Below, one piece after another: positions 9,317-17,087 of a DNA stretch of 64,000 nt. The stretch is taken from positions 124,001-188,000 of the forward strand of contig JANNOO010000038.1 of the NCBI GenBank assembly GCA_031399165.1, given 5' to 3'. The stretch is from JAKFWI01 sp031399165 (GTDB lineage: Bacteria; Pseudomonadota; Alphaproteobacteria; Caulobacterales; Aquidulcibacteraceae). Every line of letters begins with the position of its first letter. Within the stretch, counting starts at the first letter, position 1. A program made the position numbers and the translations under genes. The notes under the pieces are model-generated. The model worked only from the letters and a program-made list of their open reading frames with translations. It was not told where the DNA came from and ran no database searches.

Positions 9317-9535
9317 ATGGTTGTCATGGATCCGCATTCTCGATTCAACGTGGGCGCAATCAAGCGCGAGTTCGAAGACGCTGTGAAAACGGGTGGCGCG
9401 GAAGGCGCTGCCAAGGGCGCGCTGCTCGGGGGCTTTGCAGCTGCATGTATCGCGCCGCTTGCTTTGCCATTCGTGGCAGGCGCGGCTGTCGTTGGCGGTT
9501 TGGCCGCTTTCGTCGGAAACAAACTTAAAGAATAA
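9317..9535 (+). CDS. Small glycine/alanine-rich membrane protein
   Basis: A 72-residue protein with a charged N-terminal third (FNVGAIKREFEDAVKTGGAE) and a glycine/alanine-rich hydrophobic remainder (LLGGFAAACIAPLALPFVAG) that could form one or two membrane helices with zipper packing. An alternative ATG lies at 9326. No family recognised. It sits in the 1-kb segment that separates the methyltransferase from its membrane partner and may have arrived with that segment. Confidence 0.55.
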   Translation: MVVMDPHSRFNVGAIKREFEDAVKTGGAEGAAKGALLGGFAAACIAPLALPFVAGAAVVGGLAAFVGNKLKE

Positions 9536-9565
9536 AACTAGTCTCTTGCGTCGGCGGAGGTGCGC

Positions 9566-10228
9566 GTGACTAGTTTGCTGGCCATCCTGGCATTTGCAAT
9601 TGCGTGCTTGGTGTGCACTCCGGGAATGGCGAAGCAGCCAATCGCTCTAGAGCAGAATGGCGACGCGTACTTTGTCAGGCATGAAGGACGCAAGTATCGC
9701 TATGTTCCGCCGTTCAAGGTTGCGGGCGCCGATACCTTGGCGCTGGGAGGCAAACTCGCATCGGACCTCTATGGACCGCTGGCTGGCTCAATCGGGTTCT
9801 CTCCTGGGCGCGGTGATAGGTTGGCGCGCGAGTGCATCCTACAGAACGAAACCTTCTTGTACGCGCTCGGCTTAAGTTCAACTCATGGCACCTATGCTTG
9901 CCAAGCCCCCAATTCTGCCGATGGCTTTGAAATTGCGCTGGCGCGTTCGGAAAGGCTGAAGATAGAAAACGCGTTGGCTAAACTTGGCGGCGCTGCCTCT
10001 GAACAAGGGCTTTTCGGCCGCCGCGGCAGTATCATTGTGCTCGGACGCGTAGAATATTTCGGAGTTTGGGTGTCTCGCCGTCCCTACCTCTTCGTTGAAA
10101 CTTGGTTTCCCGTAGGCACTGTGAATGATCCTGCGACGGTGGCAATTGAGTTCGGTGCGGCCTTCCTTGCCAGCGCAACGCTGGTCAAGGAATTGCAGGC
10201 GGCAGGGTTGGTCAGCCTGGCGCGCTGA
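9566..10228 (+). CDS. Hypothetical secreted protein
   Basis: About 220 residues with a signal peptide (MTSLLAILAFAIACLVC..., likely cleavage near GMA-KQ) and no recognised domain. GTG 9566 is preferred because GCGGAGG lies 5 bp upstream; GTG 9560 overlaps that SD. The mature part has a YRYVPPFKVAGADTLALGG region and a hydrophobic C-terminal helix (VAIEFGAAFLASATLV). It occupies the same inserted segment as the preceding small gene, 30 bp away. Confidence 0.6.
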   Translation: MTSLLAILAFAIACLVCTPGMAKQPIALEQNGDAYFVRHEGRKYRYVPPFKVAGADTLALGGKLASDLYGPLAGSIGFSPGRGDRLARECILQNETFLYALGLSSTHGTYACQAPNSADGFEIALARSERLKIENALAKLGGAASEQGLFGRRGSIIVLGRVEYFGVWVSRRPYLFVETWFPVGTVNDPATVAIEFGAAFLASATLVKELQAAGLVSLAR

Positions 10229-10324
10229 AGCAGTTAAAGCGGCGGTTCGCTGGCGTGGTTGGGCGTTCGCAGTAAAATCAGAGGCCTGCGGCTTCTTGCT
10301 GCTGAGGGGCGGAGGCCATCTCGC

Positions 10325-10460
10325 CTTGAACCCGCCGCCGTCCTCGGGTTGAACCTGTCGCGAGTTCGCCGCGCGGCGGGTAAGGACTGAGTCATGATCC
10401 AGACGATCAATTGTTGGGCTCTGGTTTTGGGCGGCGCACTCGCCGCTCGTGACCTGCCGG
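10325..10460 (+). repeat. Decayed copy of the 8245-8381 duplication
   Basis: Aligns along its length with 8245-8381 (about 70 percent by eye). It contains the same TTCGCCGCGCGG block and the same position of the start codon. It continues at 10461-10499 with a match to the 3' end of the methyltransferase gene and the shared ATGATCGGCGG. Confidence 0.72.
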
Positions 10461-10492
10461 CAGACACGACGAGAAGCGGAAGAAGTATATGA
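10394..10492 (+). pseudogene. Truncated copy of the methyltransferase gene start, now a 32-codon leader ORF
   Basis: ATG 10394 opens a 32-codon frame whose start resembles that of the gene at 8315: M.QT, AL, GGALAA and LP line up. After codon 23 it jumps to sequence matching the 3' end of that gene (ACA.CGAC.AGAAGCGGAA, compare 9224-9240), implying an internal deletion of about 840 bp. Its TGA overlaps the ATG of the membrane gene (ATGA at 10489-10492), exactly as the full-length gene's TGA overlaps ATGATCGGCGG at 9247. It retains an SD-like AAGGA, so it may now act as a translational-coupling leader. Confidence 0.7.
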
Positions 10493-11100
10493 TCGGCGGC
10501 AAGCGCCTGGTAGTGCTGATCGTAGGCTTTACGCTTGGCGTGGGGTTGATGGGGTTTGAGATGGTGGCCAGCCGCTTTCTCTACCCGTATTACGGCAGCG
10601 GCATCGAAGTGTGGGCGTCGCTGATCTCGACGGTGCTGCTTGCGCTGATGGCGGGGTATTTCATCGGTGGCCTGCTGGCGGACCGGATGCCGCGCAGCGA
10701 AGTGCTTGGCGCGGCGGTGCTGACCGCGGCGATCTTGCTGGGCGTGACGCCGCTGTTTTCAACGCCATTGCTGGAGTTCATGCTCGATAGTTTCGGCGAT
10801 GGCGTTGGCAGCATGTTGGTTTCCTGCATGCTGCTGTTGTTCACGCCGCTAACGCTGCTGAGCTTTTTCTCGCCGTTCGCGGTGCGTTTGATCCTGCGCG
10901 AGGCCAGGCACGCCGGCGCCGTTTCCGGCGCAATCTATTCGATCAATACGATTGGCAATGTCGTCGGCACGCTGGGCGCCTCGCTTATTTTGATCCCGAT
11001 TATGGGCAGCAGGGCGATCACATTCATGTTCGCGGGCGTTATCGCGCTCTGTGGCGTGGCGCTGATCCTGCTGAAAGCGCGCGGCTATGAGGAAGATTAG
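10489..11100 (+). CDS. Membrane module of a fused-MFS/spermidine-synthase type protein
   Basis: A 203-residue, strongly hydrophobic protein with about six membrane spans, matching the N-terminal membrane part of fused spermidine-synthase-like proteins. Typical segments are GFEMVASRFLYPYYGSGIEV, MAGYFIGGLLADRMP and GAIYSINTIGNVVGTLGASL. It lacks the methyltransferase domain, which is encoded separately at 8315. The start overlaps the stop of the 32-codon remnant by ATGA, and its own end overlaps the next gene's start by 14 bp, suggesting coupled translation. Confidence 0.8.
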   Translation: MIGGKRLVVLIVGFTLGVGLMGFEMVASRFLYPYYGSGIEVWASLISTVLLALMAGYFIGGLLADRMPRSEVLGAAVLTAAILLGVTPLFSTPLLEFMLDSFGDGVGSMLVSCMLLLFTPLTLLSFFSPFAVRLILREARHAGAVSGAIYSINTIGNVVGTLGASLILIPIMGSRAITFMFAGVIALCGVALILLKARGYEED

Positions 11101-11983
11101 CCGCCTCCTGATCGCGGCGGGCGCGCTTACGGTGTTTGCTTCCAGCGCGTGGGCCGCGGACGAGGCGCTGCTCGATGGCAATGCCTCTTATCCGGAAGGG
11201 CCGCTGTTCGTAGGCGACACGCTCTACGTGGCGGAGATGGGCGCGGACCGCGTCTCGGCGTACGAAAACGGCAAGAAACGCACGTTCTTCCGCAGCCCGG
11301 GTTGCGGGCCGACGGCGCTGGCGCCCTATCGCAATGGTTATCTCGTACTGTGTCACACAGCCGGCGAGTTGGTTGCGATCGACAAGACGGGCCGCGAGAC
11401 GCAGCGGTTCGGCAAGGGCGTTTTGCGTGATCCGAATGACGCGTCCGCCGATCCGATGGGCGGCGTCTATTTTTCCGATCCGGGCGTCTTCAGCAAGGAT
11501 GCGCCGCCTGAAGGGTTCATCTACCGATTGACGCCGGAGGGACGGCTCGACCGCGTTGAGGCTGGGCTGTGGTATCCCAATGGCGTCTACGTCGATGCAG
11601 CCGAGAAGGCCGTCTACGTATCGGAGATGTTCGCCCGCAAAGTATGGCGCTATGCGATGGGCGCGGACGGCAAGCTCTCTGGCAAGACCTTGTTCGCCGA
11701 TATTGATGCGATCGCGCCGCGCTCGAAACATGTCTATCGCGAAGCAGGCCCCGACGGGCTGGAGCGCGATCCCCGGACGGGAGAAATGGTCGTCGCGATC
11801 TATGGAGAGGGCCGGCTGTTGCGGATCGACCGCGCTGGCAAATTGGCCGGTCAGATCGTCACGCCGAGCCAGTTTGAAACCAATATAGCCTTCGGCGCGC
11901 AGGGCGCGATTGTGGTCGGGGCCTACGATAACGTCAATCCGCCGCTCCGTGGCGAAGTGCGCTGGCAGCGGCGCGCGAAGTAG
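11087..11983 (+). CDS. SMP-30/gluconolactonase-like beta-propeller protein, secreted
   Basis: A 298-residue protein with a signal peptide (MRKISRLLIAAGALTVFASSAWA) and a six-bladed propeller of the SMP-30/strictosidine-synthase-like superfamily: NASYPEGPLFVGDTLYVAEM, LRDPNDASADPMGGVYFSDP, WYPNGVYVDAAEKAVYVSE and GPDGLERDPRTGEMVV. The Glu, Asn and Asp of the usual metal site can be placed in the PEGP, DPNDAS and GPDGLE segments. Such enzymes hydrolyse lactones; the substrate is unknown. Start overlaps the preceding membrane gene. Confidence 0.8.
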   Translation: MRKISRLLIAAGALTVFASSAWAADEALLDGNASYPEGPLFVGDTLYVAEMGADRVSAYENGKKRTFFRSPGCGPTALAPYRNGYLVLCHTAGELVAIDKTGRETQRFGKGVLRDPNDASADPMGGVYFSDPGVFSKDAPPEGFIYRLTPEGRLDRVEAGLWYPNGVYVDAAEKAVYVSEMFARKVWRYAMGADGKLSGKTLFADIDAIAPRSKHVYREAGPDGLERDPRTGEMVVAIYGEGRLLRIDRAGKLAGQIVTPSQFETNIAFGAQGAIVVGAYDNVNPPLRGEVRWQRRAK

Positions 11984-12014
11984 CGTAGAGGGGCGGCCGG
12001 CCAAGGCCGTTAGT

Positions 12015-12091
12015 CGGGGTTTAGCTCAGCCTGGTAGAGCACCTGCTTTGGGAGCAGGGGGTCGCGAGTTCGAATCCCGCAGCCCCGACCA
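12015..12091 (+). tRNA. tRNA-Pro (anticodon TGG)
   Basis: A 77-nt cloverleaf: acceptor CGGGGTT with AGCCCCG, D-arm TAGCTCAGCCTGGTAGAGCA, anticodon stem CCTGC/GCAGG with loop TTTGGGA (anticodon TGG), T-arm with GAGTTCGAATC, encoded CCA. It lies 31 bp after the SMP-30-like gene. Confidence 0.97.
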
Positions 12092-12646
12092 ATTAATCAA
12101 TATCAGAATGATGGCGCATTGTGACTGCTGCGCTGGCTCGGCTTGCGCGCAGCATGCCTTGCGGTTGGGAAAACCTGGCTACAGCACGCGCCATAGCCGG
12201 GCTTGTTATTGGGCAGTGAGATACCCGCGCCGGCGCTTGTGACATCGTCGTGCTGCGGGCCGCAGTAAATCTCAGGATCAAGCGCTCCCGCAGAGCAAGC
12301 AGCGCACCCCTGACGGCACGAAAAGACCGCCGAACGCCTTAACTTTGCGCATTCGCCGCGCGGGCCACAGCAAAATTCGCCTGCCGCGTGAGCGCAAATA
12401 GGTCAAGACATCGCTTGACGGCGCCTAACCCCCTCTGTATTCCACGCCCTCTTTGATGGACCGGCCGTAAGCCCTGAGCTTAGACGCGGTTCGCAAGATC
12501 GGTCGATATAGCCCTCCATTCCGTTTCGGCGGCGAGGGCCAGCGCTCAGGTGGGGCGGATGCCCGCCCCGCCGCCTGTCGCCATTTTGCGGAACGCCGAG
12601 CCTTTTCTGGGTGAACGGGCCGCCCGCGCGCGTGGTGAGTGAGCGA
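12092..12646. other. Intergenic region between tRNA-Pro and the S10 operon
   Basis: 555 bp with no convincing gene. Short open frames on either strand have no recognisable family or SD. The 3' half holds a candidate promoter for the ribosomal operon (12415-12443) and roughly 200 nt of untranslated leader. No tuf, fusA, rpsG or rpsL lies directly upstream of rpsJ. Confidence 0.6.
12415..12443 (+). promoter_or_regulatory. Candidate sigma-70-type promoter of the S10 operon
   Basis: TTGACG (12415-12420) and TATTCC (12438-12443) are separated by 17 bp, with CTTGAC typical of alphaproteobacterial -35 elements. This is the best promoter-like sequence upstream of rpsJ and would give a leader of about 200 nt. 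Confidence 0.5.
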
Positions 12647-12961
12647 ATGAATACGCAAAATATCAGGATCAGGCTCAAAGCCTTCGATCACCGGACGCTC
12701 GATCTTTCGACCCGCGAGATCGTCAACACGGCCAAGCGCACCGGCGCGCAGGTGCGCGGCCCGATTCCGCTGCCCACGCGGTTTGAAAAGTTCACCGTTA
12801 ACCGCTCGCCCCATATCGACAAAAAGTCGCGCGAGCAGTTCGAAATCCGCACCCACAAGCGCGTGCTCGATATCGTCGATCCCACGCCCCAAACCGTCGA
12901 TGCGCTGATGAAGCTGGACCTCTCGGCCGGCGTCGATGTCCAAATCCAAGTCTTGGGCTGA
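12647..12961 (+). CDS. rpsJ: 30S ribosomal protein S10 (NusE)
   Basis: 104 residues, the first gene of the ribosomal block. S10 sits in the 30S head and, as NusE, joins NusB in transcription antitermination. The sequence shows IRIRLKAFDHRTLD at the start and GPIPLPT and FEIRTHKRVLDI further on. Start at ATG 12647, where the family begins; an upstream GTG frame is leader. Followed 4 bp later by rplC. Confidence 0.98.
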   Translation: MNTQNIRIRLKAFDHRTLDLSTREIVNTAKRTGAQVRGPIPLPTRFEKFTVNRSPHIDKKSREQFEIRTHKRVLDIVDPTPQTVDALMKLDLSAGVDVQIQVLG

Positions 12962-12965
12962 TCCG

Positions 12966-13688
12966 ATGGCGCAGAAATCCGAACGCACCGGGCTGCTGGC
13001 CAAGAAGGTCGGCATGATGCGCGTGTTCGCCGCCGATGGCGCGCACGTGCCGTGCACCGTGCTGAAGCTCGAAAACCTCACTGTCGTGGCGCACCGCACC
13101 AAGGAAAAGGACGGCTACAGCGCCGTTCAACTTGGCGCCGGCACGCCGAAGGTGAAGCGCATGAACAAGGCCGAGCGCGGCCACTTCGCCAAGGCGAACG
13201 TTGAGGCGCGCGCCAAGCTAATGGAATTCCGCACCGAATTGCTGCCGCCGATCGGCGCCGAGCTGACCGCCGATCACTTCATCGCCGGCCAGAAGGTGGA
13301 CGTTTCGGGCACGACGATCGGCAAGGGCTTTGCCGGTGCGATGAAGCGCTGGAATTTCGGCGGCTTGCGCGCCACGCACGGCGTGTCCGTCAGCCACCGC
13401 AGCCACGGCTCTACCGGCCAGCGTCAGGATCCGGGCAAGGTGTTCAAGAACAAGAAGATGGCCGGCCATCTCGGCGTCGAGCGCGTGACCACGCAGATGC
13501 TCGAAGTCGTGCGCGTCGATGCCGACCGCGGCCTGATCTTCATTAAGGGCGCCGTCCCCGGCGCGAACAATTCCTGGGTCGAAGTGCGCGACGCGTCGAA
13601 GGGCAAGAAGCCGGACGGCCTGCCGACGCCCGCCGCGTTCAAGCAACCCGCAGCCGCTGCCCAAGCCCAAGAGGGAGCCAGCGCGTGA
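12966..13688 (+). CDS. rplC: 50S ribosomal protein L3
   Basis: 240 residues, with RTGLLAKKVGMMRVF at the N-terminus and the conserved GKGFAGAMKRWNF, SHGVS-like THGVSVSHR and GSTGQRQDPGKVFKNKKMAG core that reaches the peptidyl-transferase centre. It has an alanine/glutamine-rich tail of about 20 residues beyond the usual end. ATG 12966 follows rpsJ by 4 bp, and its stop overlaps the GTG start of rplD. Confidence 0.98.
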   Translation: MAQKSERTGLLAKKVGMMRVFAADGAHVPCTVLKLENLTVVAHRTKEKDGYSAVQLGAGTPKVKRMNKAERGHFAKANVEARAKLMEFRTELLPPIGAELTADHFIAGQKVDVSGTTIGKGFAGAMKRWNFGGLRATHGVSVSHRSHGSTGQRQDPGKVFKNKKMAGHLGVERVTTQMLEVVRVDADRGLIFIKGAVPGANNSWVEVRDASKGKKPDGLPTPAAFKQPAAAAQAQEGASA

Positions 13689-14326
13689 AGCTCGATGTCC
13701 ACACCCTAGGGGCCCAGAAAGCCTCCGGCTCGATCGACGTCAGCGACGAGATTTTCGGCATCACCGAAATCCGCGCCGACATCCTACAGCGCATGGTGAA
13801 GTACCAGCTGGCCAAGCGCCGCGCCGGCACGCACCACGCCCAGACGCGCTCGGAAGTGAATCGCAGCCATTCCAAGCTCTACAAGCAAAAGGGCACCGGT
13901 CAGGCCCGCCACGGTTCGGCCAACGCGCCGATCTTCCGCGGCGGCGGCATGGCCCACGCCATCCACCCGCGGGATTACACGCACTCGCTGCCAAAGAAGG
14001 TGCGGGCCATGGCGCTGAAACACGCGCTCTCGGCCAAGGCCGGCGCTAACGCGCTGATCGTGATCGACGCGGCCGAGCTGAAGCAGGGCAAGACATCTGA
14101 ACTGAAGGCCGCCTTGGGTAAGCTGAACATCCAGAACGCCCTGATCATCACCGGCGCCGAGGTGAACGAAAACCTCTCCCGCGCCGCGCGCAACATTCCG
14201 AACCTCGATGTGCTGCCGAATGCGGGCCTCAACGTCTATGACGTGCTGCGCCGCAATCACCTCGTCCTTACCAAGGATGCGGTCGACGCGATCGAGGCCC
14301 GCTTTAAAGCCAAAGAGGCTGCGTGA
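13685..14326 (+). CDS. rplD: 50S ribosomal protein L4
   Basis: 213 residues. The extended loop that lines the exit tunnel is visible as RRAGTHHAQTRSEVNRS, KQKGTGQARHGS and FRGGGMAHAIHPRDYTHSL. In enterobacteria L4 also regulates the S10 operon, but no matching leader structure can be claimed here. GTG start overlaps the rplC stop by 4 bp; the stop overlaps the rplW start. Confidence 0.98.
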   Translation: MKLDVHTLGAQKASGSIDVSDEIFGITEIRADILQRMVKYQLAKRRAGTHHAQTRSEVNRSHSKLYKQKGTGQARHGSANAPIFRGGGMAHAIHPRDYTHSLPKKVRAMALKHALSAKAGANALIVIDAAELKQGKTSELKAALGKLNIQNALIITGAEVNENLSRAARNIPNLDVLPNAGLNVYDVLRRNHLVLTKDAVDAIEARFKAKEAA

Positions 14327-14613
14327 TGCCGAGCCCGTATGACACGCTGATCGCGCCGCTGATCACCGAAAAAGCCACGTTGCTCTCCGAGCAGAACAAG
14401 GTCGTGTTCAAGGCGCCGCTGACGGCGACGAAGGACGAGATCAAGGCCGCCGTGGAAAAGCTCTTCAAGGTGAAGGTCGTGTCGGTGAACACGATCCGCC
14501 AGAAGGGCAAGAACAAGGTGTTCAAGGGTATCCGCGGCAAGCGTTCTGACATCAAAAAAGCGATCGTAACGCTGCGCGACGGCGACACGATCGACGTGAC
14601 GACGGGGCTCTGA
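14326..14613 (+). CDS. rplW: 50S ribosomal protein L23
   Basis: 95 residues. L23 forms the exit-site docking surface for trigger factor and SRP. Sequence shows YDTLIAPLITEKAT, FKVKVVSVNTI and the basic KNKVFKGIRGKRSDIKKAIV. ATG 14326 overlaps the rplD TGA by one base; a GTG directly before it is in frame but less likely. Confidence 0.97.
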   Translation: MPSPYDTLIAPLITEKATLLSEQNKVVFKAPLTATKDEIKAAVEKLFKVKVVSVNTIRQKGKNKVFKGIRGKRSDIKKAIVTLRDGDTIDVTTGL

Positions 14614-14615
14614 CG

Positions 14616-15449
14616 ATGGCGTTACGCACTTTCCGCCCAACCTCGCCGGGACGCCGCCAGCTGGTGATCGTCGATCGCAAGGAATTGTATAAGGGCAAGC
14701 CGGTCAAAACGCTGACCGAGGGCCTGACGAAATCAGGCGGGCGCAACAATATGGGCCGCGTCACCGCGTTCCGTCACGCTGGCGGCCACAAGCGCACCTA
14801 TCGCATCGTTGATTTCAAGCGCCGCAAATGGGGCATCCCCGCAACGGTGCAACGCCTGGAATACGATCCGAACCGCACGGCGTTTCTGGCGCTGATCAAA
14901 TACACTGACGGCGAGCTGGCCTACATCATCGCGCCGCAACGCATCAAAGCCGGCGATGAAGTGATCGCCAACGACCGCGTGGACGTAAAGCCCGGCAATG
15001 CGATGCCGCTGAAAGCGATCCCGGTAGGAACGATCGTGCATAACGTCGAGCTGAAGCCGCTGAAGGGCGCACAGATGGCGCGCGCAGCGGGCAGCTACGC
15101 GCAGGTCGTCGGCCGCGACACGGGTTATGCGCAGCTGCGCATGATGAGCGGCGAAGTGCGGATGGTGCCCGATGGCTGCATGGCCACGATCGGCGCTGTC
15201 TCCAATCCTGACAACATGAACGAAAATTGGGGCAAGGCCGGCCGTTCGCGTCATATGGGCAAGCAGCCCAGCGTGCGCGGCGTCGCTATGAACCCGGTCG
15301 ATCACCCCCACGGCGGTGGTGAAGGCAAGACCTCCGGCGGCCGTCACCCGGTTACGCCATGGGGCAAGAAAACGCGCGGTCCCAAGACCCGCAAGACCAA
15401 GCCGTCCGACCGTCTCATCATCCGCCGCCGCCACGCGAAGAAGAGCTAA
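14616..15449 (+). CDS. rplB: 50S ribosomal protein L2
   Basis: 277 residues, the universal L2 needed for subunit association and peptidyl transfer. Visible conserved segments: GGRNNMGRVTAFRHAGGHKR, ARAAGSYAQVVG, and the near-C-terminal VDHPHGGGEGKTSGGRHPVT that contains the essential His. Two bases follow the rplW stop. Downstream comes an extra small ORF instead of rpsS. Confidence 0.98.
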   Translation: MALRTFRPTSPGRRQLVIVDRKELYKGKPVKTLTEGLTKSGGRNNMGRVTAFRHAGGHKRTYRIVDFKRRKWGIPATVQRLEYDPNRTAFLALIKYTDGELAYIIAPQRIKAGDEVIANDRVDVKPGNAMPLKAIPVGTIVHNVELKPLKGAQMARAAGSYAQVVGRDTGYAQLRMMSGEVRMVPDGCMATIGAVSNPDNMNENWGKAGRSRHMGKQPSVRGVAMNPVDHPHGGGEGKTSGGRHPVTPWGKKTRGPKTRKTKPSDRLIIRRRHAKKS

Positions 15450-15453
15450 GCCG

Positions 15454-15615
15454 ATGCAACAAGCGTTCGCATTTCCCGAAGGCATTCTCGTTCCGGGCCT
15501 CAAGCCCGTGAAGGCGCAGCGTTCGCGCATCAGCCAGCCGATCGACGTCGATCTGCCGGACCTCAACCTGCGTGAGCTGTCGATCCTGGCGCTGAAACAG
15601 CGGGGGCAGAAATAA
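15454..15615 (+). CDS. Unrecognised 53-residue protein between rplB and rpsS
   Basis: ATG 15454 lies 4 bp after the rplB stop, and the TAA (15613-15615) overlaps the rpsS ATG by one base (TAATG), so it is packed like a real operon member. The protein (starts MQQAFAFPEGILVPGLKP, ends ELSILALKQRGQK) is basic in its middle, has a DVDLPDLNLRELSILAL amphipathic segment, and matches no ribosomal protein I know. The usual bacterial order has rpsS directly after rplB. Without this ORF the gap would be 165 bp, far longer than the other gaps between neighbouring genes of the run rpsJ to rpsQ. Function unknown; a regulatory or ribosome-associated role is only a guess. Confidence 0.65.
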   Translation: MQQAFAFPEGILVPGLKPVKAQRSRISQPIDVDLPDLNLRELSILALKQRGQK

Positions 15616-15893
15616 TGCCGCGCGCTACTTGGAAAGGCCCATTCGTCGACGGCTATCTGATCAAGAAGGCCGAGAAGGCGCAGCAAGGCGGCCGCCGCGA
15701 AGTAATCAAGACCTGGGCGCGCCGCTCAACGATCATGCCGCAATTCATCGGTCTGACGTTCAATGTCCATAACGGCAAAAACTTCATCCCCGTTGCGGTG
15801 AGCGAAGACATGGTCGGCCACAAACTCGGCGAGTTCGCCCCGACCCGCACCTACACCGGCCACGGCACCGACAAGAAGGTGAAGAGGAAGTAA
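15615..15893 (+). CDS. rpsS: 30S ribosomal protein S19
   Basis: 92 residues, 30S head protein contacting S13 and tRNA. Typical start PRATWKGPFVDGYLIKK and conserved TWARRSTIMPQFIGLTFNVH and HKLGEFAPTRTY. ATG 15615 is coupled to the stop of the small ORF before it (TAATG); GGGGG lies about 10 bp upstream. Confidence 0.98.
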   Translation: MPRATWKGPFVDGYLIKKAEKAQQGGRREVIKTWARRSTIMPQFIGLTFNVHNGKNFIPVAVSEDMVGHKLGEFAPTRTYTGHGTDKKVKRK

Positions 15894-15894
15894 G

Positions 15895-16281
15895 ATGAGC
15901 AAGACCAAAGCTCCTCCTCGTCAGGCAGAGAACGAAGCGCGCGCCGTGCTGCGCATGGTTCGTATCAGCCCGCAGAAACTGAACCTCGTCGCTCAGTCGA
16001 TTCGCGGCCTCAAGGCCGAGCGGGCGCTGAACGAACTCGAATTTTCGCGCAAGCGCATCGCCAAAGACGTGCGCAAGTGCCTGCAATCGGCGATCGCCAA
16101 CGCCGAAAACAACCACAACCTGGACATCGACAGCCTGATCGTCGCCCAGGCGCATGTCGGCAAGAACCTGGTCATGAAACGTTCGGTTACGCGCGCCCGC
16201 GGGCGCGGCATGCGGATCGAAAAGCCGTTTTCGCAAATCACCATTGTCGTCCGCACTGCGGCCGAGGCGGAGGCCGCCTAA
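15895..16281 (+). CDS. rplV: 50S ribosomal protein L22
   Basis: 128 residues. L22 lines the exit tunnel; its beta-hairpin tip is seen in RARGRGMRIEKPFSQITIVV. The N-terminus is ARAVLRMVRISPQKLNLVAQ. One base separates it from rpsS, and its TAA overlaps the rpsC ATG. Confidence 0.98.
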   Translation: MSKTKAPPRQAENEARAVLRMVRISPQKLNLVAQSIRGLKAERALNELEFSRKRIAKDVRKCLQSAIANAENNHNLDIDSLIVAQAHVGKNLVMKRSVTRARGRGMRIEKPFSQITIVVRTAAEAEAA

Positions 16282-17084
16282 TGGGTCAGAAAGTCAATCC
16301 GATCGGTCTACGCCTCGGCGTCAACCGCACCTGGGACAGCCGCTGGTACGCAAATACCGGCGAGTACGGCAAGCTGCTGCACGAAGACATCAAAATCCGC
16401 AAAGTGCTGCGTGAGCGTCTGGCTCAGGCCGGCATTTCGCGCATCGTGATCGAGCGGCCGCATAAGAAGTGCCGCGTGACGATCTACACCGCCAAGCCGG
16501 GCGTGGTGATCGGCAAGAAGGGCGCTGACATCGAAAAGCTCCGCAAGGATCTTTCGATCATGGCGCCTGGCGTCGAAGTGTTTCTGAACCTCGTCGAAGT
16601 GCGCAAGCCGGAAACGGACGCCACGCTCGTCGCCGAAGGCATCGCCCAGCAGCTGGAGCGCCGCGTTGCGTTCCGCCGGGCGATGAAGCGCGCGATGCAA
16701 TCGACGATGCGTCTTGGCGGCCAGGGCATCCGCGTAAACGTTTCGGGCCGCCTTGGCGGCGCGGAAATCGCGCGCATGGAATGGTATCGCGAAGGCCGCG
16801 TGCCGCTGCATACGTTGCGCGCCGATGTCGATTACGGCACCGCCGAAGCGCACACCGCTTACGGCCGGATCGGCGTGAAGGTCTGGATTTTCAAGGGCGA
16901 AATCCTTGAGCACGATCCGATGGCGCAGGACAAGCGCTTGGCAGAAAGCGGCGAGCAGCGTGAGCGCCGCGACCGTGACCGTCCGGGCGATGGTGAGCGC
17001 CGGCCGCCGCGTGAAGATCGCGGCCCGCGGGGCCGTCGTGGCCGTCGCGGCGAGGGCGACGCAGACGCGCCGGCTGAGGGCTAA
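16281..17084 (+). CDS. rpsC: 30S ribosomal protein S3 with long charged C-terminal tail
   Basis: 267 residues. Starts MGQKVNPIGLRLGVNRTWDS; the KH domain has GVVIGKKGADIEKLRKDLS; the C-terminal domain includes AMKRAMQSTMRLGGQGIRVN and WYREGRVPLHTLRADVDYG. Beyond the normal end there is a tail of about 45 residues rich in Arg, Asp, Glu, Gly and Pro (for example ERRDRDRPGDGERRPPRED), likely disordered. ATG 16281 overlaps the rplV stop by one base. Confidence 0.98.
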   Translation: MGQKVNPIGLRLGVNRTWDSRWYANTGEYGKLLHEDIKIRKVLRERLAQAGISRIVIERPHKKCRVTIYTAKPGVVIGKKGADIEKLRKDLSIMAPGVEVFLNLVEVRKPETDATLVAEGIAQQLERRVAFRRAMKRAMQSTMRLGGQGIRVNVSGRLGGAEIARMEWYREGRVPLHTLRADVDYGTAEAHTAYGRIGVKVWIFKGEILEHDPMAQDKRLAESGEQRERRDRDRPGDGERRPPREDRGPRGRRGRRGEGDADAPAEG

Positions 17085-17087
17085 GAG

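Noticed and set aside
11039..12004. Minus-strand open frame of 321 codons opposite the SMP-30-like gene
   Set aside because: The plus-strand gene has a signal peptide and family motifs; this one has none.
12093..12281. Small minus-strand ORF after tRNA-Pro
   Set aside because: No SD, no recognisable domain; other frames in the same stretch stop early.
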